64,000 nucleotides of DNA from Paenarthrobacter sp. DKR-5 (GTDB lineage Bacteria > Actinomycetota > Actinomycetes > Actinomycetales > Micrococcaceae). Shown piece after piece: positions 16,295-24,465 of the stretch; position 1 is the first letter of the stretch; each line of letters begins with the position of its first letter. The stretch is from assembly GCF_018531425.1 (NCBI RefSeq), contig NZ_JAHBOI010000007.1:62001-126000 (forward strand). Direction: 5' to 3'. The notes below the pieces were generated by a model, which was not told the origin of the DNA, did not search any database, and saw nothing but the letters and a program-made list of their open reading frames with translations. The translations under genes were made by a program, and so were the position numbers.

Positions 16295-17257
16295 ATGACA
16301 TCCACACGCCTGGCCATCCTGGATGACTATCAAAACGTTGCCAAGGGGTTCGCCCCATGGCAAAGCCTGGAGGCGCGGAGCGTTGAAATCACCACCTTCA
16401 ACAGGCCCTTCGGCTCCCCCGAGGAAACCGTCGCGGCGCTCACCGGTTTTGACGCGGTCATCGCGATGCGTGAACGAACACCATTTCCTCGCGAAGTACT
16501 CCAGAAGCTGGAGAAACTTCAGCTCCTTGTCACCACCGGCATGGCAAACGCGGCCATCGACCTCGATGCCGCCCGGGAAAAGAACATCGTAGTGTGCGGC
16601 ACCTCCGGGTCTCCGACTGCGGCACCGGAACACACGTGGGCGTTGCTTCTCGCATTCGCGCGCGACATCCCCGCCCAGGAAAGCGCCCTGCGCTCAGGGC
16701 AATGGCAGACCAGCGTAGGTTTCGAACTGGCAGGTAAGACGCTGGGGATCCTCGGCTTAGGCAAGATCGGGCACCGGATCGCGGGGTATGGCCGAGCATT
16801 CGGAATGGACGTTATAGCGTGGAGCCCCAACCTCCGGGAAGACACAGCCTCAGCCGCAGGCGCACGAAGAGTCACCAAGCAACAGCTCTTCGCTGAATCG
16901 GACATCGTCACGCTTCACGCCCGGCTCTCCGAGAGATCCAAAGGCGTTGTCGGTGAGAAGGAGTTGCGGCTACTCGGCCCCGACGGCGTCCTTATTAACA
17001 CCGCCAGGGGGGCCCTCGTCGACCAAAATGCCCTCGTCGATGCCCTTAAATACCGGTGGATAAGAGGAGCGGCATTGGACGTCTACGACATCGAGCCTCT
17101 GCCGGCAAACCATCCTTTACTAAGCGCTCCAAACACTGTGCTAAGCCCCCATCTGGGCTACGTGACGACGGAAAGCTACACCCGCTTTTACCGGGAAGCA
17201 CTCGAGGACGTCGTGGCCTGGCTGGACGGGCTACCCCTCAGAACCTTGGCGGGATGA
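16295..17257 (+). CDS. D-2-hydroxyacid dehydrogenase family protein
   Basis: This 320-residue NAD-dependent oxidoreductase is of the phosphoglycerate/glyoxylate reductase type. It has the nucleotide motif GLGKIG (154-159) and catalytic Arg238 (NTARGAL), Glu267 (DIEPLP) and His286 (SPHLGYV). It is 101 bp downstream of the GntR gene, in the same direction, and may add a 2-hydroxy-acid step to the catabolic island. Many members reduce keto acids such as hydroxypyruvate; the substrate here cannot be read from the sequence. Confidence 0.9.
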   Translation: MTSTRLAILDDYQNVAKGFAPWQSLEARSVEITTFNRPFGSPEETVAALTGFDAVIAMRERTPFPREVLQKLEKLQLLVTTGMANAAIDLDAAREKNIVVCGTSGSPTAAPEHTWALLLAFARDIPAQESALRSGQWQTSVGFELAGKTLGILGLGKIGHRIAGYGRAFGMDVIAWSPNLREDTASAAGARRVTKQQLFAESDIVTLHARLSERSKGVVGEKELRLLGPDGVLINTARGALVDQNALVDALKYRWIRGAALDVYDIEPLPANHPLLSAPNTVLSPHLGYVTTESYTRFYREALEDVVAWLDGLPLRTLAG

Positions 17258-17313
17258 TCCTGCACCCCATCCTTGAATCCCTCAGGGTTGGGGGCCGTGA
17301 ACGGCATGTTCTG

Positions 17314-17611
17314 TTAGCCCGCGCACTCGATGCAGTACAAATGTCCGTTTTTCTCGCGGGCGACCTGGGAGCGGTGGCGAACGGGGAAGCAGGAGTAGCA
17401 CGTGAACTCGTCCATGCCCTGAGGAATCACGCGAAGGATGAGTTCCTCGGCAACAATTTCGCCGAGTGATCCCCTCATCCAGAGCACCGGCTTCGTTGAG
17501 CTCACGGACCACGCTCTTGGCATCCCGCGTGTTCGCGGATTGAAGTGCTCCCAGGGAGCTCTCCTGTGATTCCTTGACGTCGGAGCGCACTTCGTCGTCA
17601 TTAGTTGCCAC
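17314..17611 (-). pseudogene. DUF4193-family gene, frameshifted copy
   Basis: The N-terminal frame from the GTG at 17611 (VATNDDEVRSDVKESQ) ends in nonsense after GALDEGIT. The C-terminal half (GEIVAEELILRVIP, then the CxxC pairs TCYSC and YCIEC) continues in another frame. Compared with the intact copy at 22052-22354, five bases are missing near 17468, at the ITPGGE codons. The two copies remain very similar over about 330 bp, including upstream bases, so the duplication is fairly recent. Confidence 0.85.
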
Positions 17612-17658
17612 GTGGGGCGTTCTCTTCTCTGCCGTTCCAACCAAACCCGAGACAAGGT

Positions 17659-17694
17659 CTGGGCCGGTCCGGTGTGGCCTCCGGTCCGGCCCAG
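17659..17694 (-). terminator. Hairpin beyond the acetamidase gene
   Basis: CTGGGCCGGTCCGG and CCGGTCCGGCCCAG pair with one mismatch around an 8-base loop, just beyond the stop at 17705. It probably ends the acetamidase operon. Confidence 0.6.
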
Positions 17695-17704
17695 TCGTAA
17701 TCCG

Positions 17705-18712
17705 TTACCGAGCCTTATACTCCTCTGCGGCGGCACGGAGCCGGCGGTGGGCCCCGCCGTATGCTTCGACCGACTTTAGTGACCATTTGGGCAGCTTCGC
17801 CAGCATCGTGTAGTTGGGGTCGCAGACGTTGGCGGCCGGCGCGAGACCGAGTTGGCTGACGAGCTGGTAGGCGTCAAGGGTGTCCATGCCGGTCAGATCC
17901 GATGTCCAGGAGACCAGGTCGGTTTGGCTGATCCGGAAAGCGTCATCGAGCGGGCGGACTGATCCTGTGCTCATGATGTAGTCGTCATTTTCCAGCCGGG
18001 GCCACGCGAGGGCGCCGCCTTTGACTATGTCCACCACGATTACGCTGTTCATCGCGGATTCCAGGCCGGTTCCGCAGATTTCACCCTCACCCTGCCGGGC
18101 GTGGCCGTCGCCGAGGGAGAGCATCGCCCCGGGTACGTTTACCGGGAGGTAGAGCGTGGTGCCGGCCCGGACTTCGGGGGTGTCCATGTTGCCGCCGTGG
18201 GTGGACGGGGTCACGACGAGGCGGACCTCCCCGCTGGCGGGTGCGACGCCGACCGTGCCGTGCATTGGGTCCAGAGGCAACCGTAGTTCGTGTTCGGATC
18301 GTCGGGCACGGAATGTGGCCGTCCAGGATTCCAGGTCGATGTCGTAGAACCAGACCCGTTCTTCCAGCGGGGCAGACAGCATCGCGGTCTCGTGTGTGGG
18401 GGTCAGTGCCCCGAAAAGGGGGAACGTGCTGGAGATGGCGTAGGGCCGGGCGGGGACGATCGAGACGAAGTGCACGGCCAGCACGTCGCCGACCTCTGCA
18501 CCTTCGACGTGGATCGGGCCGGATACCGGGTTGAGCTCAGTGAAGGGAACGACCTTGCTCGGGAGGTCCTCCGGGCTCGTGACGCGGCCGCCGAAACAGT
18601 CCTCGGTGCTCAGTTCGACGACGTCGCCGGGTTTCACGCTGAGCAGTGGCTCGGTTCCGCCGAAGACGTAGGAGAACTGGTCGGGGCGGGGCTTTAGAGA
18701 GTGAATCACCAT
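17705..18712 (-). CDS. Acetamidase/formamidase family protein
   Basis: This is a 335-residue FmdA/AmdA-type amidase, which releases ammonia from formamide or short aliphatic amides. Family features seen are GPIHVEGAEVGDVLAV, the metal-site region HGGNMDTPEV and the long GDGHARQGEGEICGTGLE motif. I start it at the ATG at 18712, one base beyond the permease stop, with AAGGAA nine bases upstream; earlier ATGs at 18733-18736 lie within the permease gene. It is coupled to the permease gene and probably uses what the permease imports. Confidence 0.9.
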   Translation of the reverse strand: MVIHSLKPRPDQFSYVFGGTEPLLSVKPGDVVELSTEDCFGGRVTSPEDLPSKVVPFTELNPVSGPIHVEGAEVGDVLAVHFVSIVPARPYAISSTFPLFGALTPTHETAMLSAPLEERVWFYDIDLESWTATFRARRSEHELRLPLDPMHGTVGVAPASGEVRLVVTPSTHGGNMDTPEVRAGTTLYLPVNVPGAMLSLGDGHARQGEGEICGTGLESAMNSVIVVDIVKGGALAWPRLENDDYIMSTGSVRPLDDAFRISQTDLVSWTSDLTGMDTLDAYQLVSQLGLAPAANVCDPNYTMLAKLPKWSLKSVEAYGGAHRRLRAAAEEYKAR

Positions 18713-18713
18713 G

Positions 18714-20165
18714 TCAACGGACTTCCTTTGCATCAACCGGAGACATGGCTCCAGCGCGGTCGGTCATCCGCCCGGTCTTGAGCAGGACGATCGCGACCAC
18801 GACACCGACCGCGAGCCACAGCACGCCCAGGATCTGGGCGCTGATGTTGGCGTTGATGATCACTGCGACCAGGATGGCGAGACCGAGCAGCGGAAGCACA
18901 AGGTGAACGAGCCACCGGCGTGACTTTTGGCGGACAACGAACCACCACACGACTGCGATATTCAGCAGGGAGAAAGCCGTCAGCGCCCCGAAGTTGACGA
19001 GAGTGGAGATTTCGGTGAGGCCGTTGGGCTGCGTGACGAGGTAGAGCCCGAGCACCAAGGAGATCGCGGCTACAACGAACGTGGCGTTGACCGGCACGCC
19101 GCGCTTGGGGTGGACCCGGCTGAGGAACGCCGGAAGCTGACGGTCCCGGGCCATCGCGAACAGAAGACGGGAGGTCGCCGCCTGCGCAACGAGGGCGTTG
19201 GCGAAGCCCCATGCGACGGCGGTGGCCGCGGCCGTAAGAATGAACAGGAAGGGGCCTCCTGCGTTCTGTGCAGCGTCGTAGAACGCGGTCCCGTTCGGAT
19301 CGCCGTTGGAGATCAGGCCGGCAGGGTCGTGCACGAGCATGGAGGCCACCCAGGTCTGCACGACGAAGAGCACACCTACCAGGAGCAGGGCGGCGATCAT
19401 GGAGCGGCCCAGCGATTTGGTCGTCCCGGCGTTCTCTTCGGCGAGTGTGGAGATGCCGTCGAAACCGAGGAAGGAGAGCACAGCGATCGACACCGCTCCG
19501 AAGATCAGCGACCAGTTGAAGGTGTGGGGGTTGAAGAAGGCATCGAAGTTGAAGGAGCCCTGACCGTTGGCAACGGCCGTAAAGCCGATCACCAGGAATA
19601 TGCCCAGCACCAGGAGTTCGAGCACGAGCATGACCTTGTTGACGCGGGCGGTGAATTCGATCCCCAGATAGTTGATAAGGGTGTTCAGTGCCACGAAGGC
19701 GACGAGCCATGCCCACAGGGGCACTGCAGGAATCATGCCGTTCATGGCGATCGCGGCGGCTAAGTAGAGCAGCGCGGGAATCAGGACGTAGTCCAGGAGG
19801 ATCATCCACCCCGCTACGAACCCGAGGACGCGGGTGATGCCGCGCCCGACGTAGGTGTACACAGAGCCGGACATCGGGAAGGCCTGAACCATCTGCGCAT
19901 AGGAGTTCGCCGTGCACATCATGGCGAGCATCCCGACGATGTACGCCATCGCCACCATGCCGCCGGAGGCCTGGAAAACACTGCCGAAAATTGCAAACGG
20001 TGCGATCGGCACCATGAAGATCAGCCCGTAGACCAGCAGGTCGGAGAATTTGAGGCTGCGTTTGAGCTCCTGCTTATAGCCGAACTCTTCGATGCGGTCA
20101 CCCGCTTCCCCGGCATCCCCGGGGAGAGCGGCGACTTCCTGCGATCCGCGCGATTCTGTGCTCAT
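18714..20165 (-). CDS. APC-family amino acid/amine permease
   Basis: This inner-membrane permease has about 12 hydrophobic helices and 483 residues. It has the conserved first-helix region LVYGLIFMVPIAPF and the loop FLGFDGISTLAEENAGTTKSLGR typical of APC transporters. It probably imports the amide, amine or amino acid used by the acetamidase. The start is uncertain: ATGs at 20165 and 20177 and a TTG at 20201 are all in frame and none has a clear ribosome site. Confidence 0.88.
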   Translation of the reverse strand: MSTESRGSQEVAALPGDAGEAGDRIEEFGYKQELKRSLKFSDLLVYGLIFMVPIAPFAIFGSVFQASGGMVAMAYIVGMLAMMCTANSYAQMVQAFPMSGSVYTYVGRGITRVLGFVAGWMILLDYVLIPALLYLAAAIAMNGMIPAVPLWAWLVAFVALNTLINYLGIEFTARVNKVMLVLELLVLGIFLVIGFTAVANGQGSFNFDAFFNPHTFNWSLIFGAVSIAVLSFLGFDGISTLAEENAGTTKSLGRSMIAALLLVGVLFVVQTWVASMLVHDPAGLISNGDPNGTAFYDAAQNAGGPFLFILTAAATAVAWGFANALVAQAATSRLLFAMARDRQLPAFLSRVHPKRGVPVNATFVVAAISLVLGLYLVTQPNGLTEISTLVNFGALTAFSLLNIAVVWWFVVRQKSRRWLVHLVLPLLGLAILVAVIINANISAQILGVLWLAVGVVVAIVLLKTGRMTDRAGAMSPVDAKEVR

Positions 20166-20246
20166 CGTCGATGACATCCAATGCTTAGCCGCGGACGACA
20201 ACGCCCCCGGGATCAGAAATTATTTCCAGATGGAATGAATTGGATC

Positions 20247-21356
20247 CTACGCAGCACTGTTGCCGATGACAAGCAACTCGTGTCCTTCCGCCACCGCGAG
20301 TTGGGAGCGAACGGCAGAACCGGCGTAAGCCGCGCCGCCCAAACTTCCTGCCGCAGCCACACGCCGGGCGGCAACGGGCGGGGGCATCGACCCGAGCAGC
20401 CCGCTGAGCTGCAACTCGGCGAGCAGCATGATCCCGTCGTAGCACCCTTCCGCATAGGACGCCGGCAAGGGCGCGGAGACGCCAAAGCGGTCGCGGTAGA
20501 GCTCCATCAGACGTTCGTGGCGCTCGTCCTGCTGTCCTATGAACGAGGGCATCGCAGAGTAAAGCAAACCGGTCTCGTCTCCCCCGGCTGCCAGCAGGCA
20601 GTTCTCGTCGAACGTCGTGTACAAGCGGATGAAGCGTTGGCCGGTGCCTGCCTCGGTGGCCTGACGGTGAAAGTTGATTCCGTCCCGTCCGACGAGGGAG
20701 AGCAGGATGGCCTCAGCGCGGCTCTTCCCCGCCTCGTCCAGCAGGCGTTCCGTATCGACGGATCCGAGCGGAACAAGCCGATCCATAACGACGCTTTGTC
20801 CAAGGTCTCGAAGCACCTTGGACGCGACGCGGTGCACCTGGCGCGGCCACACGTACTCATTGCCGATGAGTGCCCACCTTCGTACCCGATGATGGGCAAT
20901 GATCCACTCGAGCGGCCGCTGCAACTGCATGCGCGGGTCTGAACCCGTGAAGATTGTGCCGGACCTCATCGAATCACGCTCACGCGGTGGTGTGAAAACA
21001 TACGGCACCCGGTCAGCGACCACCCTCGCGACGGCGGCACGGACATCGGACGTGTGCGCGCCCACGAGGCCATGAACAAGACCGGCGCTGACAAGCTGCC
21101 CCACTAAGGCGGCAACCTCATCAGGACCGCGGCCGGCGTCGATCACGACCAGCTCGGGTACCTTACCGACCCGCTCGGCAACATGCTCGGCGGCCAGCAG
21201 CGCAAAGTTCAGGATGGACGGGCCCGCGATCCCCATGACGCCCGAGAGCGGCACGAGTAGCCCGATGCTGAGAGTTCCGGATGGCGGGCCGCGCAAAATG
21301 AGCGTGCCCGGAAGCACTAGGCTGACTGCGGAGGTCACAGACAGATCTTGCCGCAT
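20247..21356 (-). CDS. AmiC-like periplasmic-binding-fold sensor protein
   Basis: This is a 369-residue Peripla_BP_6/Leu-binding fold protein (GLLVPLSGVMGIAGPSILN, then LLSLVGRDGINFHRQ and SYAEGCYDGIMLL). The N-terminus has no convincing signal peptide, and no ABC permease genes are nearby. That pattern is known for AmiC and related amide sensors, which bind ligand in the cytoplasm and control amidase genes. Sitting beside an acetamidase gene and a divergent MarR gene, it is probably the amide sensor of this module (inference). The start at 21356 leaves only 30 bp to the MarR start. Confidence 0.75.
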   Translation of the reverse strand: MRQDLSVTSAVSLVLPGTLILRGPPSGTLSIGLLVPLSGVMGIAGPSILNFALLAAEHVAERVGKVPELVVIDAGRGPDEVAALVGQLVSAGLVHGLVGAHTSDVRAAVARVVADRVPYVFTPPRERDSMRSGTIFTGSDPRMQLQRPLEWIIAHHRVRRWALIGNEYVWPRQVHRVASKVLRDLGQSVVMDRLVPLGSVDTERLLDEAGKSRAEAILLSLVGRDGINFHRQATEAGTGQRFIRLYTTFDENCLLAAGGDETGLLYSAMPSFIGQQDERHERLMELYRDRFGVSAPLPASYAEGCYDGIMLLAELQLSGLLGSMPPPVAARRVAAAGSLGGAAYAGSAVRSQLAVAEGHELLVIGNSAA

Positions 21357-21386
21357 CCAGGCCTGCAGCGCGATCAAGGAGGATCC

Positions 21387-21857
21387 ATGCCCGCCATTCG
21401 AGACGACAATCGACACGAGCCTGCCTTGTCATGGGTTCTCACCGCCCTCTCCGCCGTCGAGAAACAGCTCCACGATGGACTCGGCCTGGCGCTCAGCGAG
21501 GTGGATGCCACCGTAGAACAATGGCGGGTGCTGGATCTGGTTTCGAAGCTTGGCGCACCGACAATGGGTGAACTTGCGTCCGCATCGGACATGGCAAACG
21601 CATCCCTGAGCCGGGTCATCGATGCACTGGAAGATACAGCATCGGTCTTCCGGCTTCCCAGTCCCGAAGACCGCCGCCGGATCACCGTTCAGCTCTCCGA
21701 GCACGGCACTGCACGTCTCGCCCGAATGAGCAGCGTCGTCTCCGCATGGGAGCAGTTGACCCAGGCACGGCTAGGCACTGAAACCGTCCACGCCCTGCGC
21801 CTCGCGATCGACCTGTGCGGGGAACGGCTCGAGCTTCACCACCGCCTGCCCGTATAA
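21387..21857 (+). CDS. MarR-family regulator
   Basis: This 156-residue winged-helix regulator has the recognition region GELASASDMANASLSRVIDALED followed by the wing FRLPSPEDRRRITVQLSEHG. The ATG at 21387 has AAGGAGG five bases upstream. It is divergent from the sensor/permease/acetamidase operon with overlapping promoter space, so it most likely controls that operon. Pairing of a MarR-type repressor with AmiC-like sensors is known for mycobacterial acetamidase loci. Confidence 0.85.
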   Translation: MPAIRDDNRHEPALSWVLTALSAVEKQLHDGLGLALSEVDATVEQWRVLDLVSKLGAPTMGELASASDMANASLSRVIDALEDTASVFRLPSPEDRRRITVQLSEHGTARLARMSSVVSAWEQLTQARLGTETVHALRLAIDLCGERLELHHRLPV

Positions 21858-22051
21858 GCGCGACGCTACCCACACCGGATCCGCTCGCACGGCAACACCA
21901 CCTACCTGTGCCCCCGGAACGTCGGCAGCAGTGCGCCCGGGCCTGAAGAAACGTGGACAATGCGCAGCAGCCAACCGGCGGCCGATTCCCGCGTCGTGCC
22001 GCGACCCGGAACGGCTCGGGAAGACCCCCGGACGGCCGACTGCTCTGAGTC

Positions 22052-22354
22052 TTAGCCTTCGCACTCGATGCAGTAGGAATGGCTGTTCTTCTCGCGGGCC
22101 AGCTGGGAGCGGTGGCGGACCAGGAAGCAGGAGTAGCAGGTGAACTCGTCGTCGGCCTGAGGTATGACCTGGACTATGAGTTCCTCGGCAACAATTTCTC
22201 CGCCGGGGGTGATCCATTCATCCAGAGCATCGGCTTCGTCGAGTTCACGGACGACGCTCCTGGCATCCGGTGCGTTCGCGGATTGAAGGGCTTCCAAAGA
22301 CCTGTCCTGTGATTCCTTGACGTCGGAGCGCACTTCGTCGTAATCAGTTGCCAC
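22052..22354 (-). CDS. DUF4193-family zinc-ribbon-like protein, intact copy
   Basis: This is a 100-residue actinobacterial protein of unknown function. The C-terminal half holds two CxxC pairs (Cys73/Cys76 in TCYSC, Cys95/Cys98 in YCIEC) around FLVRHRSQLA, a likely zinc ribbon. I start it at the GTG at 22354, where family similarity begins. The frame is open further back to 22558, but those codons belong to a nuclease relic. A frameshifted paralogue lies at 17314-17611 in the same orientation. Confidence 0.8.
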   Translation of the reverse strand: MATDYDEVRSDVKESQDRSLEALQSANAPDARSVVRELDEADALDEWITPGGEIVAEELIVQVIPQADDEFTCYSCFLVRHRSQLAREKNSHSYCIECEG

Positions 22355-22384
22355 TTGGGGCGTTCTCTTCTCTGTTGTTCCCAT

Positions 22385-22690
22385 CAAACCCGACAGAAAA
22401 CATACACCCCGCGAGCGGTCATTCCCTCGCCCCGCCTGCGCCATCCAGTCTTCCGGCGTGTCGGTCCAGTCCAGTGCGGCGGCCAGGTGCCTCCCGGCGG
22501 GCAGTGCTTGTTGTTCTGCTTCGGGGAGCTTGTCGTAGGTGTAGGCGGCGACGGCCATGGGTGAGGCGGAGCGGCCCCCGGCTGTAGCCGAGGCTGCGGT
22601 CGCTCGTCGTGCCGCAGATGAGGACGCCGATGGTCTCGTTGTGGTGTTCCCTGCAGAGGGTGTCGTCTACGAGGGCGAACCCCGCCGACG
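22385..22690 (-). pseudogene. Relic of a YhcG-type PDDEXK nuclease (DUF1016)
   Basis: From about 22681 down, one frame reads FALVDDTLCREHHNETIGVLIC, the start of the conserved C-terminal block of this nuclease family. Near 22560 the frame shifts, and MAVAAYTYDKLPEAEQQALP follows, the usual end of the same block. The 5' two-thirds is missing, replaced by an IS21 relic that starts at about 22697. No function remains. Confidence 0.7.
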
Positions 22691-22696
22691 AGCAAC

Positions 22697-23040
22697 CATT
22701 TCTCCCGGGGTGGTCCCGGTTCGGACCGTCATCGCGGTGCTCGGAAAGCGATGAGAGTGCAACGCGTGTTCGTCCTCACCCGGCGACGGTTCACGGACCC
22801 GGCGGCGGTCATGGCCTGGCTCCGACCGGACACCCGGCCGGTGCCCTCGATCGGCGTCTACGGCGAGCTGCTGGCCAAACGCACCGAACACCCGGCAAAG
22901 ACAGCGCCGAAGGAGAACATTTCATGAGCCCCCCCGCCCCTGGGACAAGCATCACTGCGACCCTGCGCCGCCGGCGCGGCCTGACCGGCCAAGCCGCTGT
23001 GGCGGCCGTGGACCAGGCCTGCCGCAGGCTGCGCGTTTCC
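22697..23040 (+). pseudogene. IS21 relic: istA 3' end and istB 5' end
   Basis: From about 22757 to 22927 one frame encodes the C-terminus of IstA (VQRVFVLTRRR, then SIGVYGELLAKRTEHP and KENIS). The ATGA overlap at 22924 starts istB (MSPPAPG, then LRRRRGLTGQAAVAAVDQACRRLR). It breaks off near 23040. Both parts are clear homologues of the element at 1900-5802, in the opposite orientation. The remaining bases to 23131 show no gene. Confidence 0.85.
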
Positions 23041-23131
23041 GAGTGGAACCGCCCGGCACGATGGTTGATCATCCGGTGTCGTTGGGGCTGACAAAGTCTG
23101 GCTCCCGGAGGGTCCCGGTCCCCCTCTTGCT

Positions 23132-23758
23132 TCAGCGGTGCGGTGTGAGGGTGATCTCGCAGCGGCGGTTGGCGGCGCGGTGTTCGTCCGTGTCGGCAGG
23201 ATAGAGCGGGCGGGTGTCACCCCAGCCGCGGGTGCTGATGCGGGCTGCCGTGACGCCATGGGCGACGAACCAGGCTTTGACGCTTTCTGCGCGCTCCGCT
23301 GAGAGCGTCAGGCTGCGCTGGCTGTTCCCTCCGGGGACGGGGTTGGTGTAGCCGTCGACGGTCAGGGTTGAGCGGGGCAGGAGCCGGTGGGCGGTGAGGA
23401 TGATCTCGAGCTGGCTTGCCGCGCCCGCGGTCAGGCCGGAGGTGTTGGCTTCAAACAGGACAGCTCCGTTGAGCCGGTACCGTTCGGTCCGGGGCACCTC
23501 CACGGGCGTCGGGGAAGGGACGGGGCCGCCGACGTGCTGCCACCAGGGGTTCTCATCGGTGCTCAGCGGGTCCGTGCCACCGCTTGCGGATACGGCCGTT
23601 TTCGCCGGTGATGCGGGTCGCGCGGACTCCGCCGGGGTACCGGGCGGGGATGCTGAGCTGCCCGGTGCGGAGCAGCCGCTGAGCACGGCGGCGGTGAGGA
23701 TGGCGCTGAGGGCTGCGGTGAGCGTTGCAACGGAGTTCCGGCGGATGGTGAGGCTCAT
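23132..23758 (-). CDS. OmpA-domain lipoprotein
   Basis: This 208-residue lipoprotein has the lipobox LSGC and a Ser/Pro-rich linker. Its C-terminal OmpA-like domain (about residues 95-208) has LTVDGYTN, SAERAESVKAWFVAHGV and RGWGDTRPLYPADT, then NRRCEITL. Such domains bind peptidoglycan. In a Gram-positive cell it should sit on the outer membrane face and hold a complex to the wall (inference). It overlaps the vWA gene by 4 bp, making it the last gene of the four-gene operon. Confidence 0.88.
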   Translation of the reverse strand: MSLTIRRNSVATLTAALSAILTAAVLSGCSAPGSSASPPGTPAESARPASPAKTAVSASGGTDPLSTDENPWWQHVGGPVPSPTPVEVPRTERYRLNGAVLFEANTSGLTAGAASQLEIILTAHRLLPRSTLTVDGYTNPVPGGNSQRSLTLSAERAESVKAWFVAHGVTAARISTRGWGDTRPLYPADTDEHRAANRRCEITLTPHR

Positions 23759-24465
23759 GATGATGTCCTGTTCCTGGCGTTGGCGGCGGCCCCGGGCCGG
23801 TGAATGGTCAGGGTGTGGAAGAGTGCGCGTGCGACCGCCCCGGGTGCTGCGCCGGCGGCGATGCGGGTGATGGTGATGGCCTCCTGATTGAGCAGTTCCT
23901 GCGGCGGCTCGGATCTCATGACGACGGCGTGGACGTCGCCGGGGAAAGCCGCGAGGTCGGCTGCCAGCCGCGCCGGGGTGTCCGTGAGTTCGAAGTCCGA
24001 GAAGCACAGCAGCGCGGTCCGGTGGGAGGGGTGGGCGCGGGCAATCTGAAGGGCTTTTTCGAGGGTGGCGCCCATCGTGCTGGCACCGTCCCCGTCGGTG
24101 GGGACGGTGAGGGCGCCGGCGAAGTCAGACCTGGCGCGCCGGTTCAGGGCCAGCGGCGCCCGGTCGGCGGAGGTGGGCCGGTTCATGTGCAGTATGGCCG
24201 CTTTCTCACGGTCGCACCTGCAGCTGCGGCTGATCCGGTCGAAAACGATACCGGCTTCGGTGTACCGCTCTCCGGTGGAATCGGCCCCGCCGAGCATTGA
24301 CCCTGAATCATCGAAAATGCAGATGGTCAGGGTCGGCTCCGCGGGACAGGTCCCGGGGTGGCCGAGCACCAGGTTCAGCTTCGGTGCCGGGGCGTTGTTG
24401 CCCAGGCCTCCGGTTCCGAGCAGCCGCCCGCGGGCGAGACGGGCGGGCAGGACCGCGGCGTTCAC
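23755..24465 (-). CDS. von Willebrand factor type A domain protein
   Basis: This 236-residue protein has a vWA fold with a MIDAS metal site: DxSxS at Asp52-Ser54-Ser56 (FDDSGSM), a Thr in GASTMG, and an Asp in CFSDFEL. No signal peptide or membrane helix is visible, so it is probably cytoplasmic. vWA domains usually mediate protein contacts or act with AAA ATPases. It is coupled by 4-bp overlaps to the membrane gene before it and the OmpA lipoprotein gene after it. Confidence 0.8.
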   Translation of the reverse strand: MNAAVLPARLARGRLLGTGGLGNNAPAPKLNLVLGHPGTCPAEPTLTICIFDDSGSMLGGADSTGERYTEAGIVFDRISRSCRCDREKAAILHMNRPTSADRAPLALNRRARSDFAGALTVPTDGDGASTMGATLEKALQIARAHPSHRTALLCFSDFELTDTPARLAADLAAFPGDVHAVVMRSEPPQELLNQEAITITRIAAGAAPGAVARALFHTLTIHRPGAAANARNRTSS

